Origin: CAZQYC01 sp964597495
Lineage (GTDB): Bacteria; Pseudomonadota; Gammaproteobacteria; Steroidobacterales; Steroidobacteraceae
Reading direction: 5' to 3'
NCBI GenBank assembly: GCA_964597495.1
Contig: CAZQYC010000047.1
Span: 1-30,613, forward strand
Length of the DNA stretch: 30,613 bases
Below the pieces are notes generated by a model that made no database searches, was not told where the DNA came from, and was given only the letters and a program-made list of their open reading frames with translations. The position numbers and the translations under genes were made by a program. Positions 6,770 to 15,022 of the stretch are shown here, in pieces (positions within the stretch are counted from its first letter, which is position 1; every line of letters begins with the position of its first letter).

Positions 6770-8095
6770 ATGAAGAAGAAACGAGCGAGGGTAATCGCGC
6801 TGTTGGTGGCGTTGGCATCGATGCCGGAATTCTCGCCAAGCCACGCTGAGGAAAATCCGCAGGTCTATTTCGTCGAGGACATCGAGTGTCGCGGCAACAC
6901 GCGCACGTCGTGCGACTACATCCGCCGCAAGTTACAACTTGCCGTTTACAGCAATGTGAGCGGCGAATCCGTGCAGAGCGCGCGGCTGCGTCTATCGGCG
7001 TTACCGATTTTCGAATCGGTGCGGCTGTACTTCGAGAAAGGGTCGAGCCGCGGCCGCATGCTGCTTGTCGTGGAGGTCGTCGAAGCCAGCCCGATCGCGA
7101 CTGAGTTGACCGCCGAAACGAACTATCGATCCATCGAACTTCCGAAGCCGTTTGACCAATCCGACCCTGAATTTTGGTCTCATTCGCTGTCGGGGCGAAT
7201 CGCCAATCAGAATCTCTTCGGCAGGCAGAAAATAGTGGATGCCGGAATACTTGTCAGCCGGGCGCAATCCGATAACGGAGACTTTCAACATAGCGTCGGC
7301 AGAGCGTACGCCGCGAGAATCGGCTATATCGATCCCGCATTCGCAGGCATCGACCGGTTGTTCCTTTCCGCCGGCTTTTCCTACTCGTACGCGAGAAGTG
7401 ACACGGAATGGCGGTCTCCAGCGTATGAGGTCGATAGCGAGGCGACGACTAGAGGAAAAATCGCGGGTGTGACCCTCGGATATAAGTTTTGGGACTACGC
7501 CTACGTAAGTGCCGGGTATTCGTACCAGGAATCCAAACTGGAATTTTCGTGGAGGAGCTCTTCTCCATCCTTCCCGCCGAGCATTGCTGGCGTGAATTCC
7601 TCAGAACTGGACTCCTGGCGGTTGGCGGTCGGTTGGGATGCGGAGGATGACGCTTACTTTCCGACGCAAGGTTCGCGCTTCTCCGCCGCCGTGACTTATA
7701 CCGACGACATGGAGAGCCTTGCGCAACCGAGGTGGAATGTCGCCTACAAGCAGACTTGGTCGAACCGTGGCCGCTCTATTTGGAGCGTGAATGTCGGCGG
7801 GGAACCGATCGCGCCCGGCGACCGATTGCGTCCGCTTGCTTCGACGCTAGTCAGCGGGCTTGGGTTGACCTACGCGCGCAATATTTCGTCTTCGGAACGA
7901 GTTGGAGGTATCGCGCGCGGGCGTTGGTACGTTCAAGCGAGTACCGGGCCGGTGCAATTGCAGCGCGACGGAAAAGTCGGCGGGCATCCGACGTTCGCGA
8001 CGATTCGCATTGGGATTAGGCTGGACACTAAAGTCTTGGGTGTCGTGGATTTATATGCGACGGGCAGCCAGGAATGGCCGCGCCTTGCGAATTGA
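6770..8095 (+). CDS. Outer-membrane Omp85-superfamily protein with one POTRA domain
   Basis: The 441-residue precursor has a signal peptide (MKKKRARVIALLVALASMPE..., cleavage after about residue 26). One POTRA-like domain follows at about 32-107 (YFVEDIECRGNTRTSCDYIRRKL, LSALPIFESVRLYFE, LLVVEVVEA). The rest has the alternating pattern of a beta barrel and contains DAYFPTQGSRFSAAVTY, the YFPTxGxR motif of the bacterial surface antigen (BamA/TamA) barrel. BamA has five POTRAs and about 800 residues, so this is a short relative. Two cysteines (C40, C48) sit in the POTRA. The C-terminus lacks the usual aromatic residue. The ATG at 6770 has GGAG 7 bp upstream. It leads an operon with a secreted protein and a two-component pair; transport or assembly of an unknown partner is inferred. 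Confidence 0.75.
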   Translation: MKKKRARVIALLVALASMPEFSPSHAEENPQVYFVEDIECRGNTRTSCDYIRRKLQLAVYSNVSGESVQSARLRLSALPIFESVRLYFEKGSSRGRMLLVVEVVEASPIATELTAETNYRSIELPKPFDQSDPEFWSHSLSGRIANQNLFGRQKIVDAGILVSRAQSDNGDFQHSVGRAYAARIGYIDPAFAGIDRLFLSAGFSYSYARSDTEWRSPAYEVDSEATTRGKIAGVTLGYKFWDYAYVSAGYSYQESKLEFSWRSSSPSFPPSIAGVNSSELDSWRLAVGWDAEDDAYFPTQGSRFSAAVTYTDDMESLAQPRWNVAYKQTWSNRGRSIWSVNVGGEPIAPGDRLRPLASTLVSGLGLTYARNISSSERVGGIARGRWYVQASTGPVQLQRDGKVGGHPTFATIRIGIRLDTKVLGVVDLYATGSQEWPRLAN

Positions 8096-8105
8096 GGGAG
8101 CGCCC

Positions 8106-8774
8106 ATGAAAACGAACTCCTTCAAGGCGGCAGTCGCTGCGTGTTGGCTATGGTTGTCTGGCGCCAACGCAGCCGAAGTCGTACCGCGCGTGGAAAGCGG
8201 TCAGTTGGCGGTGTCGCTGATCGACGTCGCATGGCCTGATTCCTTGTCGCCCGATTTAAAGAGCGGCATCGAGAACAAGATATTGGCGCGCTTCACCTTA
8301 CTGGCCGGCATCCAATTTCTTCAGCAAATCGACGCAACGATCTTCGTCAAGTACGATCTTTGGGATGAGGTTTTCCGAGTGCGAATGACGGTGGGATCCG
8401 AATCCCGACCGCAATTGGAATTCAAGGGCGCGAGAGATCTTCTCGCCTACTTGGCTCGGCTCGATTTCCCGAAATTGATTGCGCTCGATGCGCTTCCGCA
8501 GGGTGGTCCGCTGACGCTGCAAAGCGACGTGCTGATCAATCCCGTCGAGCGCGAAAAGATCGAACGGCTCAGGAAGTGGGTCGCGGCCAATAGCGTACCC
8601 AACGCAATCGGCACGGCTCAGTCGGCGACGCTGACCTCTCGGCCGAATGACTTGTTCAATCGGATCTTCGAGCAATATGTCGCCGGCGATGAAATGCCCG
8701 CGCCGTGGAAAACCACGGTGATATCGAGAACGTTCGATCTGAAGTCGATGGTGCCGGAGGCCCACGCACCTTAG
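8106..8774 (+). CDS. Secreted hypothetical protein in the two-component operon (possible DUF4390 relative)
   Basis: This 222-residue precursor has a clear Sec signal peptide (MKTNSFKAAVAACWLWLSGANA, then AEVV). The mature part begins with LIDVAWPDSLSPDLKSGIENKILARFTLLAGIQF, then shows FVKYDLWDEVFRVRMTVGS and a helical ARDLLAYLARLDFPKL. No catalytic motif is visible. In many proteobacteria a secreted DUF4390 protein precedes ntrY-ntrX. Position and general pattern fit that, but the similarity is too weak for me to assert it. The start has GAGGGAG about 5 bp upstream. It lies 10 bp after the Omp85-type gene and 6 bp before the kinase gene, so it is co-transcribed and may be a periplasmic partner of either. 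Confidence 0.7.
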   Translation: MKTNSFKAAVAACWLWLSGANAAEVVPRVESGQLAVSLIDVAWPDSLSPDLKSGIENKILARFTLLAGIQFLQQIDATIFVKYDLWDEVFRVRMTVGSESRPQLEFKGARDLLAYLARLDFPKLIALDALPQGGPLTLQSDVLINPVEREKIERLRKWVAANSVPNAIGTAQSATLTSRPNDLFNRIFEQYVAGDEMPAPWKTTVISRTFDLKSMVPEAHAP

Positions 8775-8780
8775 GGCGTA

Positions 8781-9968
8781 ATGGAGAAACTAAGACCAAT
8801 GAAAGGCAGTGGATCAATGAAAGAGGCTGGGTCAATGAAGGACCCTGGGATCAATGTTCGATTGACGCTTGCAATCCTCGCGGTGACGATCCTGCCTTTG
8901 TTGGCTGCCTTTTATCTGGTCGACAACGCCGTTACGACGAGTCTTAATTTGGGCTTCAATGCGGAGGTGCTCGAGCGCTTGGGCGCGCATTCGCAAAACT
9001 TGAAAAAGCTCGGCAAGCTGGATCCCGAACGGCTTGCCGAGTACCGCGCCGAGTTCGAATCTGCCGAAAGCTTGCGGGCGATTTACGGCGCTTCTGAAGA
9101 GATCAAGACGAGCGTGAGCGGTTCGTTGTTGGTTTATTTCGGAATCGGAATCGCTTCGGCGCTGGTGCTTGCGATTGCCGTTGCCGCGGTTTTGAGCAGG
9201 CAGATATCCCGCTCCTATCGGTACGCCTTCGCGGAGCTCATCCGCCAACGGGAAAGAGTGCGGTATCTCGAAGAAATCTCTTCTTGGCAGGAAATGGCCA
9301 AGGTGTTGGCTCATGAGATCAAGAATCCTTTGACGCCGATCCAGGTGCTGGTGTCTTCGTTGACGAAAGCCTATAAAGAATCGGGCACGACGGAATTCGA
9401 AGCACAGCTTGTTCGGTCCGAACGGATGATCATGGAGGAGTTGCAGCAGCTCAACCATACGGTGAACAAGTTCAGCGATTTCGCAAAGCTGCCGACTGTG
9501 CAGGCCAGTGCGATTCGGCTGCTGCCGTGGCTCGCCACGCAGTTACCGCTCCTGCGAGCCGGCTTGAACGGCGCGCACATCGACCTCCGCGAGCCGGAAA
9601 AGTTTTCCTATCTCGACGTGAAAATCGATGCGGCGCTTTTTCGCCGTGTTCTAGCGAATATCTTGCGCAATGGCGTGGAAGCCAATCCTGACAAAGGCGT
9701 GCGATTCATCCTGTCGATGAGCGTAATCCCCGAGTCGATCGTCCTTGAAATCGGCAATGACGGTGTACCGGTACCTGCCGAGCTGGCGCCGCGAATTTTC
9801 GATCCGTACACGTCGGGCACGGCCAGCAAGGAAAACATGGGTTTGGGATTGGCCATCGCGCGAAAGATCATGATTGAACACGGCGGAGACATTGCCTATC
9901 GCGAGAGCGAGGGAAGGCCGACGTTCTCCATTTCGCTTCCGCGAATCGATGGAGACGCCACGCCATGA
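8781..9968 (+). CDS. Membrane sensor histidine kinase, NtrY-like
   Basis: From the ATG at 8781 the protein is 395 residues. It has two membrane helices (about 27-47 and 113-138) around a short periplasmic domain. The H-box is VLAHEIKNPLTPIQ (H178), as in NtrY. The ATPase part shows the N-box NILRNGVEAN (about 293-302), an F-box IFDPYTSG and the G2 box NMGLGLAIARKI. The G1 box reads IGNDGVPV where DNGxGI is usual, so the nucleotide pocket is unusual. No PAS or clear HAMP domain is present. The N-terminus is built from 18-bp repeats with further ATGs at 8799, 8817 and 8835, so the true start is uncertain. The stop overlaps the regulator gene (ATGA), as in coupled two-component pairs. Confidence 0.88.
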   Translation: MEKLRPMKGSGSMKEAGSMKDPGINVRLTLAILAVTILPLLAAFYLVDNAVTTSLNLGFNAEVLERLGAHSQNLKKLGKLDPERLAEYRAEFESAESLRAIYGASEEIKTSVSGSLLVYFGIGIASALVLAIAVAAVLSRQISRSYRYAFAELIRQRERVRYLEEISSWQEMAKVLAHEIKNPLTPIQVLVSSLTKAYKESGTTEFEAQLVRSERMIMEELQQLNHTVNKFSDFAKLPTVQASAIRLLPWLATQLPLLRAGLNGAHIDLREPEKFSYLDVKIDAALFRRVLANILRNGVEANPDKGVRFILSMSVIPESIVLEIGNDGVPVPAELAPRIFDPYTSGTASKENMGLGLAIARKIMIEHGGDIAYRESEGRPTFSISLPRIDGDATP

Positions 9969-11332
9969 GTGATATCGCCGCTCGGCCGCTCGTCCTCGTG
10001 CTCGACGACGAGAAAAATATTCGGGAGTCCATCGAGATCGTCTTGACTCAGAATGGCTTCAAGGTGATAGGCGCGCACGACATTGCGGCCGCAATGCGCG
10101 CCTTCGCCGAAAATGTCGTGGATCTGCTTATCCTCGATATTCGGTTGGGCGAACTCGATGGAATTACGTTCTTCAAGAGGCTGCGCGCGGACGGTATCGA
10201 TCCGCCTACCATCTTCATCTCGGGCCACGCCACGTTGACGGAAGCGGCGCAAGCGGTGAAGTCAGGCGGGTACGACTTCCTCGAAAAACCGTTTACGGCG
10301 GAAAAAATTGCGGTCACCGTTCGGCGCGCATGGGAAATGTCGGCACTCAAGACACGACTACGTCTTGCGGAGGGCAGCATTCGGCCGGATGCGCTGATCG
10401 GCGATTCGCGTCAGATGAACGGCGTCGCGGCTGCCATTTCGAAGGTGGCGAAAGCGAATGCGAGCGTGCTCATTACCGGCGAGAGCGGGACGGGGAAGGA
10501 ATTGGTCGCGAACGCCGTTCATGCGCAAAGCGAGCGGAGTTCGCATCCGTTCGTCAAAGTAAATTGCTCGGCCATCCCGGATTCTTTGGTCGAAAGCGAA
10601 TTGTTCGGTCATGAGAAGGGCGCTTTTACCGGCGCGGCGTCCGCAAAAAGAGGTCTATTCGAAATAGCGCATCGCGGGTCGGTTTTCCTCGACGAAGTCG
10701 CGGATCTTTCGTTGTCGGCACAAGCCAAGATTTTGCGTGTGTTGCAATCGGGCGAAATCCAGAAAATCGGGAGCGAGAAATCGCTCCAAGTCGATGTGCG
10801 AGTACTGTCCGCTACGCATAAGGACTTGGAACAGCTAGTCAAGACGGGCCTGTTCCGGGAAGATCTATACTATCGCCTCAATGTCGTTCCGATCCGGGTT
10901 CCTTCCCTGCGGGAGCGAGGCGAAGACATTCCGCTCTTGGTTCATTACTTTCTCAGGCACCTGTCGGAGCGAAACAATCTTCGCGGTAAGGAGATCGAGA
11001 CCGACGCGATTCTGGAGCTGCAGCGCTACGCGTGGCCGGGGAATGTGCGCGAACTTCAGAATATGCTGGAACGGGTGCTCATCATGAGCGGCGATTCCAT
11101 AACCATCGATGACTTGCCGGAACGCGTCTTTTCCGATTCGACTATCGGTGGAATGGACGAAGGATCGTTGCTCAGGCAAGCTCGAGAGCGCGCGGAGCGG
11201 GAAGCCATCGTGGCTGCGCTACGTCGACACGCCGGCAACGTTTCGTCCGCGGCGAACGACCTGAAGATCCGCCGCACGTACTTGCACCGGCGCATCCGTG
11301 CGCTCAACATCGCGAAGAAGGAATATTTTTAG
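9965..11332 (+). CDS. Sigma-54-dependent response regulator, NtrC/NtrX family
   Basis: The 455-residue protein has three domains. The receiver (about 8-125) has D14/D15, phosphoacceptor D58 (LILDIR), S86 and K108. The AAA+ domain has Walker A GESGTGKE (172-179), the sigma-54 contact loop GAFTGA (219-224) and Walker B SVFLDEV. The Fis-type helix-turn-helix is at about 411-450 (NVSSAANDLKIRRTYLHRRIRALNI). All elements for ATP-driven opening of sigma-54 promoters are present. It is translationally coupled to the NtrY-like kinase and shares an operon with an Omp85-type protein. Its targets are not evident. The stop overlaps the end of the convergent DUF4136 gene by 3 bp. Confidence 0.92.
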   Translation: MSDIAARPLVLVLDDEKNIRESIEIVLTQNGFKVIGAHDIAAAMRAFAENVVDLLILDIRLGELDGITFFKRLRADGIDPPTIFISGHATLTEAAQAVKSGGYDFLEKPFTAEKIAVTVRRAWEMSALKTRLRLAEGSIRPDALIGDSRQMNGVAAAISKVAKANASVLITGESGTGKELVANAVHAQSERSSHPFVKVNCSAIPDSLVESELFGHEKGAFTGAASAKRGLFEIAHRGSVFLDEVADLSLSAQAKILRVLQSGEIQKIGSEKSLQVDVRVLSATHKDLEQLVKTGLFREDLYYRLNVVPIRVPSLRERGEDIPLLVHYFLRHLSERNNLRGKEIETDAILELQRYAWPGNVRELQNMLERVLIMSGDSITIDDLPERVFSDSTIGGMDEGSLLRQARERAEREAIVAALRRHAGNVSSAANDLKIRRTYLHRRIRALNIAKKEYF

Positions 11333-11931
11333 CTGGCCGAACGCGGAAATTTCTTGAAGAGTTCCGTCACCAGGCGCGCGATCACGGGTTGCGGATTGTC
11401 CTGCGCCTGGTCGGTCAGACGCTCTTCGACATTCGCTTCCCAAACGACTTGTTTGCGCGCGGCATCCACCACGTCGAGCTTGATCGCGCCGCTCTTGTAT
11501 TGCACCACGTCGATGTCGTTGTCGTAATAGAACGGCCACGCACTGTAGAAACCATAACGAGGGCGTCCATAGCCGAAGCCCCATACTCCCGTTGTTGCCC
11601 AGCCGGGGCGCGAATAGACACGCGTCTTGTCCTTCAGTTCGTTGTAGAAATTGACGATCAAGTCGGGCGAGGCTTCCGAATAGGTATAACCGCGAACGGT
11701 CATCTCGCGACGCACGGCTTCCTTGAAATGATTGGTCACCAGTGTCGTATATCCGCCGCGATCGGTGCCGGTGTTTTCCGGGAATCCAAAAGTCTTGTAC
11801 GAGGAAAAATCGATCGAGCGATCGAAGTCGCTGCGCACTGGCGGTCCACGGTCGGTGGCGCAGGCGGCGGCGAGCAGTAAAGTGACGACGGCAAGCGCTC
11901 CACGCGAGAGCAGCATTGATAGGGGTTTCAT
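11329..11931 (-). CDS. DUF4136-type lipoprotein
   Basis: The 200-residue precursor has a lipoprotein signal peptide ending in LLLAAAC (lipobox cysteine near residue 22). The mature part matches the DUF4136 pattern: DFDRSIDFSSYKTFGF near the start, a middle region SPDLIVNFYNEL, a Tyr/Gly/Trp-rich segment (WGFGYGRPRYGFYSAWPFYY), KLDVVDAARKQVVWEA and an amphipathic end VIARLVTELFKKFP. Such proteins are probably outer-membrane-anchored; their role is not known. The ATG at 11931 was chosen over an upstream frame opening at 11994 because it begins the signal peptide and has GGAG 8 bp upstream. It is convergent with the sigma-54 regulator, with overlapping stops. Confidence 0.85.
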   Translation of the reverse strand: MKPLSMLLSRGALAVVTLLLAAACATDRGPPVRSDFDRSIDFSSYKTFGFPENTGTDRGGYTTLVTNHFKEAVRREMTVRGYTYSEASPDLIVNFYNELKDKTRVYSRPGWATTGVWGFGYGRPRYGFYSAWPFYYDNDIDVVQYKSGAIKLDVVDAARKQVVWEANVEERLTDQAQDNPQPVIARLVTELFKKFPRSAS

Positions 11932-12055
11932 AGTAGATCTCCGAACCTTCGCGTACATGTAAGTATAACGGCGGGCGATATGCGGATTGGACATTCGTGG
12001 GTAGCGAATTCTCCTGGGGCGGATTCCTATTTGTACGGCCCATTCCAGGATATCT

Positions 12056-12144
12056 GGCCTGGAAATTTACTTATTACCGACTGCATTCGCTTTTCCAGGC
12101 CGCTCTGAAGTGCGCTACTCTTTTGCGAGTCGGATTCGTCCGAC
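12056..12144 (+). promoter_or_regulatory. Inverted repeats upstream of the MFS gene
   Basis: GGCCTGGAAA (12056-12065) pairs with TTTCCAGGCC (12092-12101) across a 26-nt loop. A second, perfect inverted repeat GTCGGA-TTCG-TCCGAC (12129-12144) lies 40 bp before the MFS start, close to a possible -10 (TAAATA). Both could be operators. No regulator gene is adjacent. Confidence 0.35.
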
Positions 12145-12183
12145 AGCGTAAATAACAAGAGACGCTGGTAGGGATATCTTTCC

Positions 12184-13476
12184 ATGTTCGATTTAACCCG
12201 TAAGCAGTGGTTGGTTTTGTTCGCCGCCTGGTTGGGCTGGGGCTTCGACGTGTTCGATGCCTTGATCTTCAGTTATGTGGCGCCGAATTGCGTGCCGACG
12301 TTACTCGGGCTCGAAATCGGGTCCGCCGCGGCGAAATCCGCCACGCTCTACTGGACAGGCGTGTTGACGTCGTTGCTTCTCATCGGCTGGGCCATCGGCG
12401 GGGTGTTATTCGGTTTACTTTGCGATCGACTTGGTCGCGTTAAAACGATGATGCTCACGATGCTGGTCTATGCGCTTGGCACCGCCGCCTGCGCGTTCGC
12501 GCCTAACTTGGAAACCTTGATTGTCTTTCGCGTGATCGCAAGCCTCGGTATCGGCGGCGAGTGGGCGGCGGGTGCGTCGATGGTCGCCGAATCGATGCCT
12601 GAAAAGCGGCGTGTTGAAGCAGGCGCATTGTTGTATACCGCCTCGCCGATGGGATTGTTCTTGGCGACCTTCGTCAATTTCCAAGTCGCCGGAGTTTGGA
12701 TGCCGGGAACGCCGGAGACATCCTGGCGCTACATTTTCCTGTTTGGATTGGTCCCAGCTGCGATCGCGTTCATCGTACGGCTGTTCGTGCAAGAGCCCGA
12801 TCGATGGGCGGAGTCGCATGATGCGCAGCCGGCAACTCTCGGCGAACTATTTTCTGTCGAGCAGAGGCGCGTTGTTCTTGTCGGTACGTTGCTCTCGACG
12901 ATTTCGTTGCTGACTTGGTGGAGCTGCAATGCCTTCATCCCATCGGTCGTCAGCGGATGGGCTCAGGCCGAAGCGCAACTGCGCGGCATGATCGGCCCGG
13001 CCGTGTCCGCGCTGGTGGAGGAATGGAAGTTCCGCGCGACGTGCTGGTTCAACCTGGGCGGACTGCTCGGCACGCTCCTGACGATCCCCTTGGCCAAGCG
13101 CTTCGGCCGACGAGCGATGTTCGGCACTTACTTCGCATTGTCCGCAGCGAGCATTCTGCTGACGTTTGGGATCGACATTTCGGCGGAGAGCCGCGTCTAC
13201 TTTTATTTTTTGATCGGCGTGTTCGTGTACGGCGTCGCCGGAGCGTTTTCGTTCTATCTGCCGGAGTTATTTCCCACGCGTCTGCGAGCGAGCGGAGCGG
13301 GTTTCTGTTTCAACATCGGCCGCATTTTGGCGGCTGCCGGGCCGTTCGTGGTCGGCAGTGTCGCTGCTCAGGGCCGCGCGATCGAAACGCTATTCTATGT
13401 AGGATTTATTCCGTTACTCGCGCTTGGGGTGTTGCGATATGCGCCGGAAACGAAGGGGCGCACGCTGAGTGCGTAG
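12184..13476 (+). CDS. MFS transporter (acid or sugar:H+ symporter type)
   Basis: The 430-residue protein has about 12 membrane helices. MFS marks include GWGFDVFDALIFSYVAP in helix 1 (acidic residues as in proton-coupled acid symporters), GGVLFGLLCDRLGRVKTM in loop 2-3, RVIASLGIGGEWAAGASMVAESMP in helices 4-5, FGRRAMFGTYFALSAA in the second half and PELFPTRLRASGAGFCFNIGR. This resembles the aromatic-acid/sialic-acid:H+ symporter branch more than drug exporters. The substrate cannot be named. The ATG at 12184 has an SD-like AGGGA 10 bp upstream. It is monocistronic, and a heptamer array lies 3 bp after its stop. Confidence 0.82.
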   Translation: MFDLTRKQWLVLFAAWLGWGFDVFDALIFSYVAPNCVPTLLGLEIGSAAAKSATLYWTGVLTSLLLIGWAIGGVLFGLLCDRLGRVKTMMLTMLVYALGTAACAFAPNLETLIVFRVIASLGIGGEWAAGASMVAESMPEKRRVEAGALLYTASPMGLFLATFVNFQVAGVWMPGTPETSWRYIFLFGLVPAAIAFIVRLFVQEPDRWAESHDAQPATLGELFSVEQRRVVLVGTLLSTISLLTWWSCNAFIPSVVSGWAQAEAQLRGMIGPAVSALVEEWKFRATCWFNLGGLLGTLLTIPLAKRFGRRAMFGTYFALSAASILLTFGIDISAESRVYFYFLIGVFVYGVAGAFSFYLPELFPTRLRASGAGFCFNIGRILAAAGPFVVGSVAAQGRAIETLFYVGFIPLLALGVLRYAPETKGRTLSA

Positions 13477-13478
13477 GC

Positions 13479-13506
13479 TTCTAGCCTCTAGCTTCTAGCA
13501 ACTAGC
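13479..13506. repeat. Heptamer array NNCTAGC, four units
   Basis: Four perfect 7-bp units have the core CTAGC and variable pairs TT, CT, TT and AA. The array begins 3 bp after the MFS stop codon. Similar arrays occur at other gene ends in this window. Confidence 0.9.
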
Positions 13507-13550
13507 CAGAATGATCCTCTCAACGACGTACGTTCATAATTTATTGCTGG

Positions 13551-13710
13551 GGAAGCACTGATTAATTCGTCACACCGGCGCAGGCCGGTGTCCATCATCT
13601 TCTTGATTCGGATGGATTCCGACTTCAGGCCTTCAGGGAGGAGGGGCATACTGGGAACGTAGGAGCCGTTCCCAGTACGTCGGAACGACGGTGAATAAAT
13701 CAACCTTTCC
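13551..13710. mobile_element. MITE-like element, copy 1 (160 bp), bordered by CTGG/CTAG
   Basis: The ends are 18-bp imperfect inverted repeats: GGAAGCACTGATTAATTC (13551-13568) and the complement of GGAAAGGTTGATTTATTC (13693-13710). CTGG (13547-13550) and CTAG (13711-13714) border it, as a partly decayed 4-bp target duplication. Inside are palindrome A (CACCGGC-GCAG-GCCGGTG), a linker and palindrome B (TTCCGAC...GTCGGAA). A roughly 50-nt hairpin module (13627-13679) interrupts the loop of B. There is no coding capacity, so it would need a transposase in trans. A CTAG/YTAR target fits IS5-group transposases, but that link is inferred. Confidence 0.75.
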
Positions 13711-13730
13711 CTAGAAACTAGTCGCTTAGC
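13711..13730. repeat. Degenerate heptamer array right of MITE copy 1
   Basis: CTAGAA-ACTAGTC-GCTTAGC keeps the 7-bp spacing of CTAG cores, with one extra T in the last unit. Together with the bases left of the MITE it reads as TGCTAGA, AACTAGT, CGCTTAGC, so the element appears to sit inside an array. Confidence 0.6.
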
Positions 13731-13745
13731 AGCTTGTTGCCGGGG

Positions 13746-14915
13746 CTACGCGAACTGGGCGTTCAACAACTGCAAGCGTCGATGTTGCATCCGCAGGCGA
13801 AATACCACTTCGCGCGAGTGAGCGCGGAACTTGGCTTTCTCCCAGCGCACCATCAAGCGCTGGCGCGCTTCCGCGTACCAGGCATCCCGAACCTTTGCCC
13901 ATTCCGCCAGCGTCGTGCGGAATGCTTCGGCTTCGTGCGCCAGCTGCACACGTAATTTTTCCATGTCGATGGGATTGTGGATGTGCAGTCGGTGCTTCGG
14001 CGGATTGGCGAGTGATTGTTCCAACTTGTGTTCCAGCTTGCGGAATTGCATCGACAGGCGGGCTTGTTGAATCGTGACGTCCGGCATGCGCTTTAAATTG
14101 GACGTCAGGCCGATGTAGGAGAGTCCGCCGATTAGCCATTTGGTCGGATCCCACTGCCACCAGCGAACACCGTTGCGATAGTCGCTTGCGTATAAGTGAT
14201 GGAAATTGTGGTAACCCTCGCCGTAAGTCATGAGAGCCAAAATCGGGTTGTCGCGCGCGGTGTTCTTGTCCGTATAGGGCTGGCTGCCCCAGGCATGGGC
14301 GAGCGAGTTGATGAACCACGTAACGTGGTGGCTAAACACCAATCGGGCGATGCCTGCCAGCAAGAAGACGCCCCAAAAATCGTCAGCTATCCAGCCGGCG
14401 AGAAACACGAAGCCGAAGTTCGTGGCCAGGGTTAGAGGAACGTAAAAGCGATGTTGAAATAGAACCAGCGGATCTTTCTCGAGATCGCGCACGTTCGAGA
14501 GATCGGTATGCGAGCTCGGGTAGTCGCGCAGCATCCAACCGAGGTGCGAGAACCAGAAACCGCGCTTAGCAGAGTACGGATCGCGGTCGTTGTCATCGAC
14601 GTGATTGTGATGAACACGGTGATTGGAGGACCAAACCAAGATCGAATTTTGGAGCGCCATCGTTCCGAACAGCATGAGCAACAGGCGAACGCTCCAGTGC
14701 GCGTTGTAAGTGCGATGCGACCAAAGTCGGTGATAGCCGGCCGTGATCGACATGCCGTTGGCAACGGCGAAAAAAACAAACCAGATACAGGCCGCCATGC
14801 TGTAACCGTACGCAAAGCCGTACCACGGAACGACCGTGAGCGCGCAAAGGTTCGTGACGGCGATGACGATTAAAGAAACCCAGTTGATAGGCGCGCGGTC
14901 GGTCGATGTAGTCAT
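13746..14915 (-). CDS. Acyl-CoA (delta-9 type) fatty acid desaturase with a long C-terminal helix region
   Basis: The 389-residue integral membrane enzyme has all three histidine boxes of acyl-CoA desaturases: HRLWSH (62-67), HRVHH (99-103) and HNFHH (236-240, in GEGYHNFHH). Hydrophobic segments flank them. These His ligands hold the di-iron centre that inserts a cis double bond into acyl chains, usually at delta-9. Residues about 290-389 form a highly charged, probably coiled-coil extension (RLSMQFRKLEHKLEQSL, AEWAKVRDAWYAEARQRLMVRWEKAKFRAHSREVV) beyond the catalytic core. It has its own promoter region after the rpoD terminator, and a palindrome at 15023-15043 may serve as its operator. The start at ATG 14915 has only a weak SD. 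Confidence 0.9.
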   Translation of the reverse strand: MTTSTDRAPINWVSLIVIAVTNLCALTVVPWYGFAYGYSMAACIWFVFFAVANGMSITAGYHRLWSHRTYNAHWSVRLLLMLFGTMALQNSILVWSSNHRVHHNHVDDNDRDPYSAKRGFWFSHLGWMLRDYPSSHTDLSNVRDLEKDPLVLFQHRFYVPLTLATNFGFVFLAGWIADDFWGVFLLAGIARLVFSHHVTWFINSLAHAWGSQPYTDKNTARDNPILALMTYGEGYHNFHHLYASDYRNGVRWWQWDPTKWLIGGLSYIGLTSNLKRMPDVTIQQARLSMQFRKLEHKLEQSLANPPKHRLHIHNPIDMEKLRVQLAHEAEAFRTTLAEWAKVRDAWYAEARQRLMVRWEKAKFRAHSREVVFRLRMQHRRLQLLNAQFA

Positions 14916-15022
14916 GATTTTCTAAGTATGCGATACGAGAAAAAGCCACCCTGATGGGACCGATTGTCTACGAAAGTATCGGCATTGCACAGAGGGCTCT
15001 GGAGGCTATTACTTGCGGTGCG

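Noticed and set aside
11219..12043. 274-codon minus-strand frame across the sigma-54 regulator end and the DUF4136 gene
   Set aside because: It overlaps two well-supported genes in a third frame and is Arg/Ser/Gln-rich without motifs.
13479..13506. CRISPR array
   Set aside because: The units are 7 bp with 2-bp variable parts, there are no spacers of usual length, and no cas genes are present.
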